In this document: in pieces, positions 7,869 through 16,761 of the stretch
How the letters are laid out: each line of letters starts with the position of its first letter
Numbering within the stretch: the stretch's first letter is position 1
Source: an uncultured Veillonella sp.
GTDB lineage: Bacteria; Bacillota; Negativicutes; Veillonellales; Veillonellaceae
Reading direction: 5' to 3'
DNA: 42,395 nt
Assembly (NCBI GenBank): GCA_902477915.1
Contig: CABSJA010000014.1
Coordinates: 1-42,395 of the forward strand
Notes under the pieces: generated by a model
What the model saw: only the letters and a program-made list of their open reading frames with translations
What the model was told of the DNA's origin: nothing
Database searches by the model: none
Made by a program: the position numbers and the translations under genes

Positions 7869-8876
7869 TTATTTCTCTAATAGTTCCACCATAGTGCCTA
7901 TATTCATAAAGGCAAAGTGAGCGGTTTTAAGCAGTTGTACCATGAGTACAGCCCCTGTACCTTCACCTAATGCCATTTGCCCATGAATTGGAACTTCATC
8001 AAGACGAATATTTGCATAGGCTAATGCTGCCGCCATCCCTACTTCACGAGAATAATGAGATGGAATGCCATATAATGGAGCGTCTCCATTCATTTGCGTA
8101 GCACAAGCCATAGCAACTGCTGTAATATATCCATCGATTACAAATGGAATATGTAGGTCTGTACAAGCTACCATAGCGCCTGTAATAGCGGCTATATCAA
8201 ATCCACCTACGCGGCTGATTACCTCCTTTGGACTGTTTAAGTGCCCCTTATGATGAGATAGTGCAGTACGTACAAACTCTCGTTTTTGATTCATGTACGC
8301 CTCTTCATCAGGACCAGATCCAGGACCTACGGTTATCCGTGGGTCTAGTTTTGTAAGACCACTCAAGACAGCTGCTGAAGTTGTGGTATTACCAACACCC
8401 ATTTCTCCGAAGGAAAATAGATTGATACCCGATTCTGCGTAGTAGACAACGCGGTTATATCCCGCTTGGTACGCTAGGTCAAATTCTTCAGCGCTCATAG
8501 CAGCACCGTCTAATATATTCTTTGTGCCTTGAGCAACCTTTCGATTCACCCCAATACCTTGTGGACAAGCAATGCCTACATCTACCACTTCGTAAGGAAT
8601 ATGGTTAAAGATACAATAATTAGCAACTGCACTTTTACCATCAATCATATTCTGAGACTGTTTACGGGTAATCTCATAGTTATAACCGATTAGACCATCA
8701 ACGGAAATACCATTATCTGCCGAAAAGATAATATGCTGAGCATGAATCTCAGGTTTCATATCCTGCCAAGCAAGACACATTTTCTTGAAATATCGTTCCC
8801 ATAGACCCAAGCTTTTTGGAATGATCGCCTTATTTAAAATAAATTGATTAAGTTGTTCTTCAAAAACTTTGTCCAT
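7869..8876 (-). CDS. cobT: CobT-family nicotinate-nucleotide:base phosphoribosyltransferase inside the pdu operon
   Basis: A 335-residue CobT homolog, which activates the lower-ligand base of cobamides by transferring phosphoribose from nicotinate mononucleotide. Family motifs include HIIFSADNGI, SFGEMGVGNTTTSAAVL, FDIAAITGAM and the catalytic-glutamate motif LGEGTGAVLM near the C-terminus. The ATG at 8876 has AGAAGG seven bases upstream; an in-frame TTG at 8894 is less likely. A paralog is encoded at 21463-22500. Paired CobT homologs called ArsA and ArsB activate phenol and p-cresol in Sporomusa and are reported in Veillonella, so these two may be such a pair; that is inference. Its place between pduV and pduA links cofactor assembly to diol dehydratase expression. 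Confidence 0.88.
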   Translation of the reverse strand: MDKVFEEQLNQFILNKAIIPKSLGLWERYFKKMCLAWQDMKPEIHAQHIIFSADNGISVDGLIGYNYEITRKQSQNMIDGKSAVANYCIFNHIPYEVVDVGIACPQGIGVNRKVAQGTKNILDGAAMSAEEFDLAYQAGYNRVVYYAESGINLFSFGEMGVGNTTTSAAVLSGLTKLDPRITVGPGSGPDEEAYMNQKREFVRTALSHHKGHLNSPKEVISRVGGFDIAAITGAMVACTDLHIPFVIDGYITAVAMACATQMNGDAPLYGIPSHYSREVGMAAALAYANIRLDEVPIHGQMALGEGTGAVLMVQLLKTAHFAFMNIGTMVELLEK

Positions 8877-8894
8877 GGAAAAACCTTCTTTCAA

Positions 8895-9335
8895 CTAACC
8901 GTATATGTAGTTACATAATTGTTTTAACGACTCTTCGTCGTGAACTGATATTTCAAAAATCTTAGTGGCTCCCGCTAGTTTGAGATTGCGCCTAGGTGCC
9001 TCAACATCTTTGCCCGTATCTACCTTTGACACAACGCCTATAACTTCGCGATTGAGGGAGTTCCCAAAGCTTGGTGGAAATATGGTTGTTTCATCACCTG
9101 CAGGAATCATAAAAATCACTAAGTCCGCATCATAGGCGTGCAAGATAATGCCTCGATAGTAATTAGGATTTTCCATATATTCTCCAGGGGTATCGATGAA
9201 GTTTCCCACTCTCGTTATGGCTTGTGTCTTATGATACGTAGCCGAGCCATGCGTAATCGTATCGGCTAATGTAGTTTTACCACAACCGCTACGTCCTACT
9301 AGAAGGATGCGTTTTTCTTTCTTTTCGGTGCTCAT
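8895..9335 (-). CDS. pduV: PduV, EutP/PduV-family small GTPase
   Basis: A 146-residue Ras-like P-loop protein. G1 is GRSGCGKTT (residues 14-22), G3 is DTPGE (48-52) and G4 is SKVD (103-106). PduV in Salmonella associates with the outer shell and may influence compartment positioning; the biochemical role is not settled. It follows pduU by 13 bp and precedes the cobT homolog, with AAAGGG as ribosome binding site. Length is typical for the family. Confidence 0.9.
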   Translation of the reverse strand: MSTEKKEKRILLVGRSGCGKTTLADTITHGSATYHKTQAITRVGNFIDTPGEYMENPNYYRGIILHAYDADLVIFMIPAGDETTIFPPSFGNSLNREVIGVVSKVDTGKDVEAPRRNLKLAGATKIFEISVHDEESLKQLCNYIYG

Positions 9336-9348
9336 AATTACCCTTTCA

Positions 9349-9711
9349 TTAGGATCTTGTTAAATCTGTTGGAAAAAATCCTAATATGCGTTGCAATCCT
9401 TCAATTACGCTGCGCAATGCAGATTCAACAGCAGATACATCACCAGTTATGAGAAGTGCCCCCGAAAATCTATCGATGAAACCGATTTCGATATCACCGG
9501 ATTTACTTGCAATATCGGCTGCAATAATGGTCCCTTCGCCAGGTGTTATAGTAAGAATCCCAATGGCATTTCTACCTTTTTCCTCGAGCCCCATTTTTCT
9601 AAATAGGTCTGGTTTAGGATTGGCAATAACATGGGCTATCGTAACCTGCTTTCCGGGTACAAATTCTTGTATGATGCGCTGTTTTGCATCAATTACCTCT
9701 TGAAAGGCCAT
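9349..9711 (-). CDS. pduU: PduU, circularly permuted BMC-H shell protein
   Basis: A 120-residue protein of the PduU/EutS group. It begins with a segment containing VPGKQVTIAHVIANP, which forms the small beta-barrel capping the hexamer pore in PduU, followed by AIGILTITPGEGTIIAADIASKSGDIEIGFIDRFSGALLITGD typical of the permuted BMC domain. In Salmonella PduU is thought to bind PduV, and the pduU-pduV adjacency here agrees. GGAGG precedes the ATG. Confidence 0.91.
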   Translation of the reverse strand: MAFQEVIDAKQRIIQEFVPGKQVTIAHVIANPKPDLFRKMGLEEKGRNAIGILTITPGEGTIIAADIASKSGDIEIGFIDRFSGALLITGDVSAVESALRSVIEGLQRILGFFPTDLTRS

Positions 9712-9796
9712 ATAATCTCCTCCTAATTCAAAATAATTTCTTTGAACTATCCTGATAAACTATGATTCGTTTTTGTTTTATATACTCTAGCTAGAG

Positions 9797-10519
9797 TTAA
9801 GGTGCCACTAATTGGAAGAATAATACGGCTAAGCCTGCGCCGATCAATGGGCCAATAAATGGTACCCACGCATATTGCCAGTTTGCAGTTCCCTTATTAG
9901 GAATTGGTAGTAAGAAATATGCTAACCGTGGACCAAAGTCGCGCGCTGGATTTAACGCATATCCAGTAGTTGCACCAAAGGACATACCTATGGATGCTAC
10001 CAAGATACCGATGACCATAGGTGCTAAACCATCAGCCATTTTACCTAAGCAGAGAATAGCTAACATAAACATAAACGTAGCTATAATTTCGGATATCAAA
10101 TTGAAAGGTTTATTATCGATGGCTGGACCTGTTGCAAAAATCCCTACACAGTTCCCTTCATCAGGACCTGTTACTTTAAAATGTGGATAATAGAACAGTG
10201 CAGCAATGGCAGCACCAGTAAAACCACCTGCAATTTGCGCTATGGACATTGGAATAACTTGATCCCAAGGGAATATACCAGCTACAGCAAGGGCAAAGGT
10301 AACTGCTGGATTCAAATGACCAGGGCCACCAAGTGTAATGCCTACGTATACACCAAAGGAAACGGCAAAGGCCCATCCAAAGATAATGTGTAACCAGTTA
10401 GTTCCAAAAATACTAACGATGGTTTTCTTTAATAAAATTGATGCATTTGTACTGTTACCAAATGCAATTAGAACGGCAGTACCAACAAACTCACTAATAT
10501 ACATTTGCGTTACGTCCAT
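9797..10519 (-). CDS. pduF: PduF, propanediol/glycerol diffusion facilitator (MIP family)
   Basis: A 240-residue aquaglyceroporin with six predicted membrane helices and both half-helix signatures: NPA at residues 70-72 (GGPGHLNPAV) and NPARD at 190-194. The aspartate after the second NPAR is typical of the glycerol-conducting GlpF/PduF branch rather than water-only aquaporins. It would admit 1,2-propanediol or glycerol through the inner membrane. The ATG at 10519 has GAGGTG six bases upstream; a GTG three codons earlier is possible. It lies inside the operon, 10 bp after pduO, whereas in Salmonella pduF is a separate unit next to pocR. An 85-bp gap follows, containing only a 12-bp palindrome at 9785-9796. 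Confidence 0.92.
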   Translation of the reverse strand: MDVTQMYISEFVGTAVLIAFGNSTNASILLKKTIVSIFGTNWLHIIFGWAFAVSFGVYVGITLGGPGHLNPAVTFALAVAGIFPWDQVIPMSIAQIAGGFTGAAIAALFYYPHFKVTGPDEGNCVGIFATGPAIDNKPFNLISEIIATFMFMLAILCLGKMADGLAPMVIGILVASIGMSFGATTGYALNPARDFGPRLAYFLLPIPNKGTANWQYAWVPFIGPLIGAGLAVLFFQLVAP

Positions 10520-10529
10520 TGTTTTCACC

Positions 10530-11585
10530 TCATCGAGTTAACAAAGATTGTAATGCATGAGATGCAATGTCCATATCTTCTGCCACAGTGCCACCGCTAA
10601 TGCCGAAACCACCGACAATTTCGCCGTCGATGATGATCGGATAACCTCCACCAAAGGTACAGATTTTACGATTTACCATGGATTCAATGTTGAATAGATC
10701 GCCATCAGGCTGTGCACTTTGATGTACTTCATGAGTTGGCGCTTTGAGAGCTACTGCAGTATACGCCTTTGCCTGTGCGATATCGTTGCTGATGAGCAAT
10801 GCATCTGACATACGATGGAAATACATTAATACACCCTTTGCATCTACTATAGATACAACGATAGGTACACCTATGGACTGAGCATAGTCCATGGCTACTT
10901 GTGAAAGTTTCGTCATAATTTCTTCTAGCTTTGTTCTAGTTGCCATATAACTAACTCCATTTTCAGTAGTATGCCCCATATGCCATAAGCTCCGATTCGT
11001 TTCCGCCAGTACTTCAGCATGACTGTTCTTAACACGTTCTGCTACGCGCTCTACAATTGTTTCTACAAATTGCACATAGTCTTCCATACGAGCCATGATA
11101 TAAAGAGCATCAGATAATCGATTTATAAATTTACGAACCTCATCGCGAATAGGTTCTACAGAACCTAAGCTTATAAGCAATCGTTCACCACGACGACAAA
11201 TAGTACGCGCCACGTGTAGCTCTGCAGCAGATAGATAATTTCCGCTTAATATAAAGCTATGTTGCTGTGGCAATCGCTTAGTATAGTCATCGATCATGTA
11301 TTCCAATTCGCTTATATCTTGTTGTGAAATTAGATTACTACTTTCACTTAGATTTTCCACATGAGGCGTGGCTACCTCCGCACATAAGCGGAATAGCTGA
11401 TGTTGTAATGTGTGAAGCACATGTTTATTGTCTGGTGAGACGACTAATTTCTCACATACACTAACCTGTGCATTTAATTCATCAAAGGTTCCATATGTGT
11501 CCACACGAAGTGAATTTTTAGGTACTCTAGTGCCATCAAATAAGGCCGTTGTACCTGCATCACCGGTTTTCGTATAAATAGCCAT
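10530..11585 (-). CDS. pduO: PduO, cob(I)alamin adenosyltransferase fused to a GlcG/HbpS-like domain
   Basis: A two-domain protein of 351 residues. Residues 1 to about 180 are a PduO-type ATP:corrinoid adenosyltransferase (IYTKTGDAGTTALFDGTRVPK at the N-terminus, then VDTYGTFDELNAQV and ICRRGERLL), which makes the adenosyl-B12 needed by diol dehydratase. Residues from about 205 are a PduO C-terminal/GlcG (DUF336) domain, which binds heme in Salmonella PduO and resembles HbpS. The ATG at 11585 gives the conserved MAIYTKTGD start and is preceded by GAGGTG. It is 28 bp downstream of pduH. Confidence 0.93.
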   Translation of the reverse strand: MAIYTKTGDAGTTALFDGTRVPKNSLRVDTYGTFDELNAQVSVCEKLVVSPDNKHVLHTLQHQLFRLCAEVATPHVENLSESSNLISQQDISELEYMIDDYTKRLPQQHSFILSGNYLSAAELHVARTICRRGERLLISLGSVEPIRDEVRKFINRLSDALYIMARMEDYVQFVETIVERVAERVKNSHAEVLAETNRSLWHMGHTTENGVSYMATRTKLEEIMTKLSQVAMDYAQSIGVPIVVSIVDAKGVLMYFHRMSDALLISNDIAQAKAYTAVALKAPTHEVHQSAQPDGDLFNIESMVNRKICTFGGGYPIIIDGEIVGGFGISGGTVAEDMDIASHALQSLLTR

Positions 11586-11612
11586 ATGCACCACCTCTAA
11601 AGTTAGTTAGAT

Positions 11613-11984
11613 TTAAAAAGCTACTTCCAATCGTTCATCAGAAACGAAAGGATTACCTTTTACAAGGCGGGCTGCATTGACACCTAAGGTGCGTAAGCTA
11701 TCTGGATATTGAGCATAACCCGTAAGTCGATAAATAAATTGATGCATTGGTATGTTTTTATAGGTCAACACAATCGCCTCATCATCAACGCCTATCCCAA
11801 CAGATAAAGCGGAATTACGAGATGCTAGGTCGGCCAATGTCATATGCGTACCACTATGGGACTCAATGACAACAGGTAGACCTTCCTCTTCAATTCCATA
11901 TAGAACGGGTTTTAGTATATCTTCACTAATATGCTCTGTAGCATACAGCAATATGGTTGGCTTACTGACGATACTTTGATCCAT
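11613..11984 (-). CDS. pduH: PduH, diol dehydratase reactivase small subunit
   Basis: About 123 residues, the usual size of the reactivase beta subunit, with TILLYATEHI near the start and the family stretch GIEEEGLPVVIES. PduG and PduH form the ATP-dependent reactivating factor that swaps damaged cobalamin out of diol dehydratase. Two ATGs are possible: 11987 (4-bp ATGA overlap with pduG) and 11984 (TGATG). The second is taken because GGAGG is six bases away. Either way it is translationally coupled to pduG. Confidence 0.9.
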   Translation of the reverse strand: MDQSIVSKPTILLYATEHISEDILKPVLYGIEEEGLPVVIESHSGTHMTLADLASRNSALSVGIGVDDEAIVLTYKNIPMHQFIYRLTGYAQYPDSLRTLGVNAARLVKGNPFVSDERLEVAF

Positions 11985-13810
11985 CATAGGCCTCCCTTCT
12001 GTGCATAGGATAATACCAATCCTGTTGCTACCGCATTTCTTGCCCCTTCAATACCTCGAATATTACCTCGCCCCGCTACTAATGCATATTGTGAAAGTGC
12101 ATCGGTTACGAGTTGAGGAATTTCAAAGTCTAATGCAGAACCACCTACGATAACTACGAATGGTATATCTCGCACATTATGAGTAGGACTAACAGATGCC
12201 AAAGCGCGGAGTGAATTTGTGACAAATACCCGTTTCTTTGCGGTTTGACGAACACGCTTAATCTTTTCTAGAGGGATATCTCGCTCTACAGGAACGAGCC
12301 CATCTGGCGTTACGATAACAACGCGTCCAAACAATGCTGCCGAAAGTGGTTCATTAAAGAACTGCACCGTTCCATCTTCGTGACGAATGTGATATACACT
12401 GAGTACTTGAGCCAATGGGTCTCGTTTGATGGCTTCTGCAATATGCATATCCTCTAAACCAAGTTCAGAATTGATGAGCATAGTTACCATATTTCCTGCC
12501 CCTGCAAGATGAATGGCTTTAATTTTTCCTTCTTGGTTAATGATGGATGCATCAGTTGAGCCTGCCCCTAGATCGAGTATGGCCATTGGTTTTGCTGTCC
12601 CCGGTGTAGTCAAAGCGCCTAAGATAGCTGATTCAGCCTCTTCACCACCGATTTCAACAGGAACGCCTAACTCTTTTTCTACCTGCTTTGCAATGATTTC
12701 CATTTGTAGATGATCTGACTTAACCATGGAGGCAATACCTACAGCTTGTTCCATAGAGAACTCACCTGCAAGGCCGCCCTTTACATTGATAGGAACGGCT
12801 ACATCTACGGCTAGCAAGTCTTGGATGAATACATCTCGGGGGGATTTATTCGTCAATTGAGCCATTGTAAGGCGAACCTTTTCAAGCATGCCACCAACGT
12901 TCGTACCTGCTTCACCACTGATATCATCGATAGGATGAACAGATTCGAGGGTTTCCATAATTCTCTCTGCCCCAGCAGATACATCGACGGATACAGTTCG
13001 ATCATTCCCCATCACAATGATCGATCCTGCTGGTATTACCCGCTCCTTAACGTCCCCTGCTGGTGTTTTGATGACTACAGCTGATCGATTTCCGATAAGA
13101 GCTCTAGCGATAGGCACAATATTCTTTGTTTCCTCTGGTGAAAGCTCAAATACAGTGGCGATTCCATAAGGATTCGATAATTGTGATACCACTTGCCCCG
13201 GGTCTACAACCTCTACCGCAGAAAGCATGCCCATTGGGATTTTATCGATATACGCAACCTCGTCTACGATAGGAATTTTATGATCCAATCGATTGTTAAC
13301 GAGTACGCCGTCATCGGCTTGAAGGATAGCAGCTCGAATATCATAACCTCGCTTACAGTACGCATTAATTAGCTGTGCTACCAATTCGAAATCGATAATC
13401 TTTGGAGCTACCACGATGTATGGCTGACCTTGTGGCTTATCAATCAGTTGCTCAATGGGAACTGTATAGCCTACGCCAAGGCCTAAACCACCTGGAGTTT
13501 TAGGATTGTGACCAATCATGGTAGATTCTGTAATTATGGTTTCTGTAATCGTTTCCATAGCCACATCACCAATAACTGGTGTAGCCTCATTAATACGAAC
13601 TAAGTCAATGTCTCGTAGTGTAAGATTAGCAGACCTGATTAGCGACTTGAGGGCATCCATGAGACCTACGATATTTTCGCGTGTTCCTTTAATACCTGTG
13701 GTACTAGCGATTGCAGAAGATAAGAACTTTACCTCGCCATTGCTATGAATTTCGGCCAAGGCCGCTTCTGTTGTAGAGTTTCCGATATCGATGCCAACAA
13801 TTCGTTTCAT
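11984..13810 (-). CDS. pduG: PduG, diol dehydratase reactivase large subunit
   Basis: A 608-residue protein of the DdrA/PduG family, which has an actin-like ATPase core. KRIVGIDIGNSTTEAALAEI at the N-terminus is the phosphate-1 loop; MAILDLGAGSTDASIIN around residue 405 is phosphate 2; FVVIVGGSALDFEIPQ near the end is the adenosine motif. It exchanges inactivated cobalamin bound to PduCDE using ATP. The length matches the family (about 610). AGGAG lies eight bases before the ATG and it follows pduE by 18 bp. Confidence 0.95.
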   Translation of the reverse strand: MKRIVGIDIGNSTTEAALAEIHSNGEVKFLSSAIASTTGIKGTRENIVGLMDALKSLIRSANLTLRDIDLVRINEATPVIGDVAMETITETIITESTMIGHNPKTPGGLGLGVGYTVPIEQLIDKPQGQPYIVVAPKIIDFELVAQLINAYCKRGYDIRAAILQADDGVLVNNRLDHKIPIVDEVAYIDKIPMGMLSAVEVVDPGQVVSQLSNPYGIATVFELSPEETKNIVPIARALIGNRSAVVIKTPAGDVKERVIPAGSIIVMGNDRTVSVDVSAGAERIMETLESVHPIDDISGEAGTNVGGMLEKVRLTMAQLTNKSPRDVFIQDLLAVDVAVPINVKGGLAGEFSMEQAVGIASMVKSDHLQMEIIAKQVEKELGVPVEIGGEEAESAILGALTTPGTAKPMAILDLGAGSTDASIINQEGKIKAIHLAGAGNMVTMLINSELGLEDMHIAEAIKRDPLAQVLSVYHIRHEDGTVQFFNEPLSAALFGRVVIVTPDGLVPVERDIPLEKIKRVRQTAKKRVFVTNSLRALASVSPTHNVRDIPFVVIVGGSALDFEIPQLVTDALSQYALVAGRGNIRGIEGARNAVATGLVLSYAQKGGL

Positions 13811-13828
13811 AATGACATCTCCTATAGG

Positions 13829-14359
13829 TTAATTATCACCTTTAAGTTTTTTACGACGTTCGTAATTTTCTGCAGCTTCTCGTACAAAGTTTGCACAAAT
13901 TGGAGCCCCTAAACCATCAAGTTCGCTAGCAATATCTAACAGTTCTTGTTTAGAAGAACGATATGGACGAAGTGCATTGTACATTTCAAGTAAACGTTTA
14001 TCACTTACCTTCGTCATTTCTGCAGCGCGAGAGAAGTTGAGTTCAATTTGATCTCGGCCCCCAGCCTTAGCAATTTGACCTTGAGCTTTCAAAATGGATG
14101 GAGAAATTTTTAAATCGTCCATTGTGATATGTCCGGCCATTACGTTATCCATCGTAATATGGCTTAAGTCTCGACCTTGACCAAGATCAATCCATTCTGG
14201 ATGTTTTTTAGCAATCGGATAATCTTCGATTGTAACTACTCTATCTACTGTATTCGTTGTAGATGGTGTATGAGGCGCTGAATACTGTGTTGTACTACCT
14301 TTCGCCCCTTCTATTTCAGATACGATCTGCCGAATTAAGGCTTCTAATTCGTTAGCCAT
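13829..14359 (-). CDS. pduE: PduE, diol dehydratase small (gamma) subunit
   Basis: A 176-residue protein with the conserved gamma-subunit stretch YPIAKKHPEWIDLGQGRDLSHITMDNVMAGHI and a C-terminal LGAPICANFVREAAENYERRKKL. It is part of the (alpha-beta-gamma)2 B12-dependent diol dehydratase. The N-terminus MANELEALIRQIVSEIEG is amphipathic and resembles the short helices that hold diol dehydratase in the compartment. AAGGAGG precedes the ATG; it is 11 bp after pduD. Confidence 0.95.
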   Translation of the reverse strand: MANELEALIRQIVSEIEGAKGSTTQYSAPHTPSTTNTVDRVVTIEDYPIAKKHPEWIDLGQGRDLSHITMDNVMAGHITMDDLKISPSILKAQGQIAKAGGRDQIELNFSRAAEMTKVSDKRLLEMYNALRPYRSSKQELLDIASELDGLGAPICANFVREAAENYERRKKLKGDN

Positions 14360-14370
14360 AGTAAACCTCC

Positions 14371-15066
14371 TTATACAGTAACACGAACTTCATCAGCTGG
14401 CTTACCTTTTACTACATGCTTAGTTTCCTTGATATGAAGCAATGCAGATAATGCTTGATATTTTGGACGAGCCATTTGATCGTTCAATGTTGGTACTGGT
14501 GTTGGGGATTCGCCCTTAGCATATTTAGCAGCATTTTTACCGATAGCACGGTATGTTTCAGCTGTTAATAGCGGTGCTTGAGGGAATAATTCCAAATTTG
14601 AAAGTGGTTGTAAATCGCGTTGGTGAATCAAAGTAGTACCTTTAGATTGAATACCGATGCATACACCAGATCCAGAAATAGAATCGCCTTCAACGGCTAC
14701 GGCCGCTACGTCAGAGGAACGATACACGCGAATTACACGAGCTTTTAAACCTTCTTCTTCTATACCAGCTACTAATTGACGAATCACTTCTTGATGCGGT
14801 ACACCAACGATAGTTTGTCGTTGACTACGGCCAAAGGCAGGGCCAACAGCAATAACTACTTCATCTGCGCTTGTACCAGGTTGTGCAGGGCCACCAGTTT
14901 GGAGCCAGCTATCGTCACCAGTTGGATCTTCATGTCTAGGAGCCACACTTGATGTTGTGCTTTCACCAACACTAGCCTTGAATTGTGGTGCCTCATGAAC
15001 ACCACCCATTTCTTGTAAAACGTCTAGGATAATAGAACGTAATACATCTCTGTTAATTTCAGCCAT
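14371..15066 (-). CDS. pduD: PduD, diol dehydratase medium (beta) subunit
   Basis: About 231 residues with near-canonical PduD sequence: DEVVIAVGPAFGRSQRQTIVG, VIRVYRSSDVAAVAVEGDSISGSG and LSNLELFPQAPLLT. The beta subunit helps bind adenosylcobalamin. Residues 1 to 20 (MAEINRDVLRSIILDVLQEM) match the amphipathic targeting helix known for Salmonella PduD. Two adjacent ATGs exist (15069 and 15066); the second has the better distance to GGAGG. It is 12 bp after pduC. Confidence 0.95.
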   Translation of the reverse strand: MAEINRDVLRSIILDVLQEMGGVHEAPQFKASVGESTTSSVAPRHEDPTGDDSWLQTGGPAQPGTSADEVVIAVGPAFGRSQRQTIVGVPHQEVIRQLVAGIEEEGLKARVIRVYRSSDVAAVAVEGDSISGSGVCIGIQSKGTTLIHQRDLQPLSNLELFPQAPLLTAETYRAIGKNAAKYAKGESPTPVPTLNDQMARPKYQALSALLHIKETKHVVKGKPADEVRVTV

Positions 15067-15078
15067 CATGACACCTCC

Positions 15079-16740
15079 TTATATATCCCGTGGATCAATG
15101 GCGTTTGGAATATCTTTAATGCGTTCCCAATCTTCACCTTCCACACGATACCCTGTGCCAACACCTTGATAGTCATTTCTATTGTTAATCGCGGAGATAA
15201 CGTTGAAATCACGGTCAAAGATAGCCGATGTTTGTAAGTAATCGCCGGAGATTTTTTGTTTTAATAAGTTCAAAATACTTTGTGCTACATCTTGATGACC
15301 TTCTTTAGCTAAGCCTTTTACAAAGTCAACACCTGTAACACCGCGGTTTAACAAGTCTTGAGCCGCTTTAATATCTGCAACCTTATCGCGAGGAGGCATA
15401 TCTTTAGAGCCATTTGCATATGTAGCAGCCTCTACCTCTTGATCTGTAATTGGAGGCAAGCCTAATGCTTTGAACAACGCTTGTAGTGCACGAGCCGCTT
15501 TATTACGAACCGTTACAACTTCTTCTTCGCGAGCAGGGATAAGACCGCCATTTACCTTAAGGTCACGTTGAATAACTGTCCAGTCATCATAGTCCTCTGC
15601 ATCCCAGTTGGAGCCAGCAAACATGTTGTCATAGTTTGGTGTAGAACTATAACCAGAGCAGATAAAGTCAGTGCCAGGTGCAAATTGCATCAATGTACGT
15701 GCGGTTCTACGCAAGTCAGAGTGACTGAATGTTTGGTCATTACTAGATGCACATTCAAGATCAAGCATAGCTGCTACAAGGTTTTCTGCTAATACAGCGC
15801 GGATACCAGAAGGTACAGCTGCTGGAATACCGATACAGCTTACAGAACCATTTTGAATACCTTGTACGCCAGCGCCTTTTGTAATATATAGGCAGCGGAT
15901 TTCAAGGTACAACATAGATTTACCTTCTGCTTGTCCCATTTGTACTTCAGAACCTGTACCAGAGGTGAAGCGCATTTTAAGACCACGAGATGCATAAGCA
16001 GATGCGAGGAATCCTTTAGACCAAGGTGTATCATCACCATCGGTAAATACGTCTTCTGTACCATATACGGAAATTGTTTCTGCATATGCTGTGAAGCCAC
16101 GCATGCCAAGTTCCAATTCTGTCGCTTCTTCCAAGGAGCATTGTGTCAATACACCTGGTCGACCACATTGAGAGCCTACGAGTAAGCTAATCGCATTGAG
16201 TGGTGCGTAACGAGCAACGGCTACTGTTGTTTCTTCTTCTGCGAACCCACGAAGTGCACCTTCCGCAGCATCGGCTGCGATTTGCACTGGATTGTCGTTT
16301 ACGTTCGTTACATGGGCTTGGTTAGCCATTGTACGACGAGCACGCATTTTTTGCATACATTGCATCATTTCAACAACGTTCATAGTAGAAACAACTTCCA
16401 ACATTTTCGCTGGAGTAATAGATTTACAAATCTTAACGATTTCTTCACGAGGTACTGATGGTGTAAGCATCATATTAGCAATCTCTTTTGAATCCTTTGC
16501 CATTGCTTCTTGAGCACCATCGAGAACGATACCGTAATTTGCAATAAATGTATCGATAAGATCAAAATCTTCGCGACGTTTACCATCGAGTTCAACGATG
16601 CGACCACCTTCGATTTTGAGGCTAGGCTTTGGATCTTGAGGAGATTCCATGGCTATAAAACCTTCCTCTACCCATTCCTTTACATAACCATCCTGATTGA
16701 CAGGACGTTGACTTAAGACTTCGAAACGTTTTGATTTCAT
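15079..16740 (-). CDS. pduC: PduC, diol dehydratase large (alpha) subunit
   Basis: A 553-residue protein, one residue shorter than Salmonella PduC. It carries the family's KRFEVLSQRPVNQDGYVKEWVEEGFIAMESP start, SGTGSEVQMG, and CSGYSSTPNYDNMFAGSNWDAEDYDDW near residues 360-390. It converts 1,2-propanediol to propionaldehyde (and can usually convert glycerol to 3-hydroxypropionaldehyde) through adenosylcobalamin radical chemistry in a TIM barrel. The ATG at 16740 gives the family N-terminus; an in-frame ATG at 16752 overlaps the ribosome binding site. A diol rather than glycerol dehydratase is inferred from the surrounding pdu genes. Confidence 0.96.
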   Translation of the reverse strand: MKSKRFEVLSQRPVNQDGYVKEWVEEGFIAMESPQDPKPSLKIEGGRIVELDGKRREDFDLIDTFIANYGIVLDGAQEAMAKDSKEIANMMLTPSVPREEIVKICKSITPAKMLEVVSTMNVVEMMQCMQKMRARRTMANQAHVTNVNDNPVQIAADAAEGALRGFAEEETTVAVARYAPLNAISLLVGSQCGRPGVLTQCSLEEATELELGMRGFTAYAETISVYGTEDVFTDGDDTPWSKGFLASAYASRGLKMRFTSGTGSEVQMGQAEGKSMLYLEIRCLYITKGAGVQGIQNGSVSCIGIPAAVPSGIRAVLAENLVAAMLDLECASSNDQTFSHSDLRRTARTLMQFAPGTDFICSGYSSTPNYDNMFAGSNWDAEDYDDWTVIQRDLKVNGGLIPAREEEVVTVRNKAARALQALFKALGLPPITDQEVEAATYANGSKDMPPRDKVADIKAAQDLLNRGVTGVDFVKGLAKEGHQDVAQSILNLLKQKISGDYLQTSAIFDRDFNVISAINNRNDYQGVGTGYRVEGEDWERIKDIPNAIDPRDI

Positions 16741-16761
16741 AGGGCATACCATCCTTTCAGA

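Noticed and set aside
9785..9796. CTCTAGCTAGAG palindrome before the pduF stop as a terminator
   Set aside because: The stem is short, has no loop space and no T-run follows on the minus strand.
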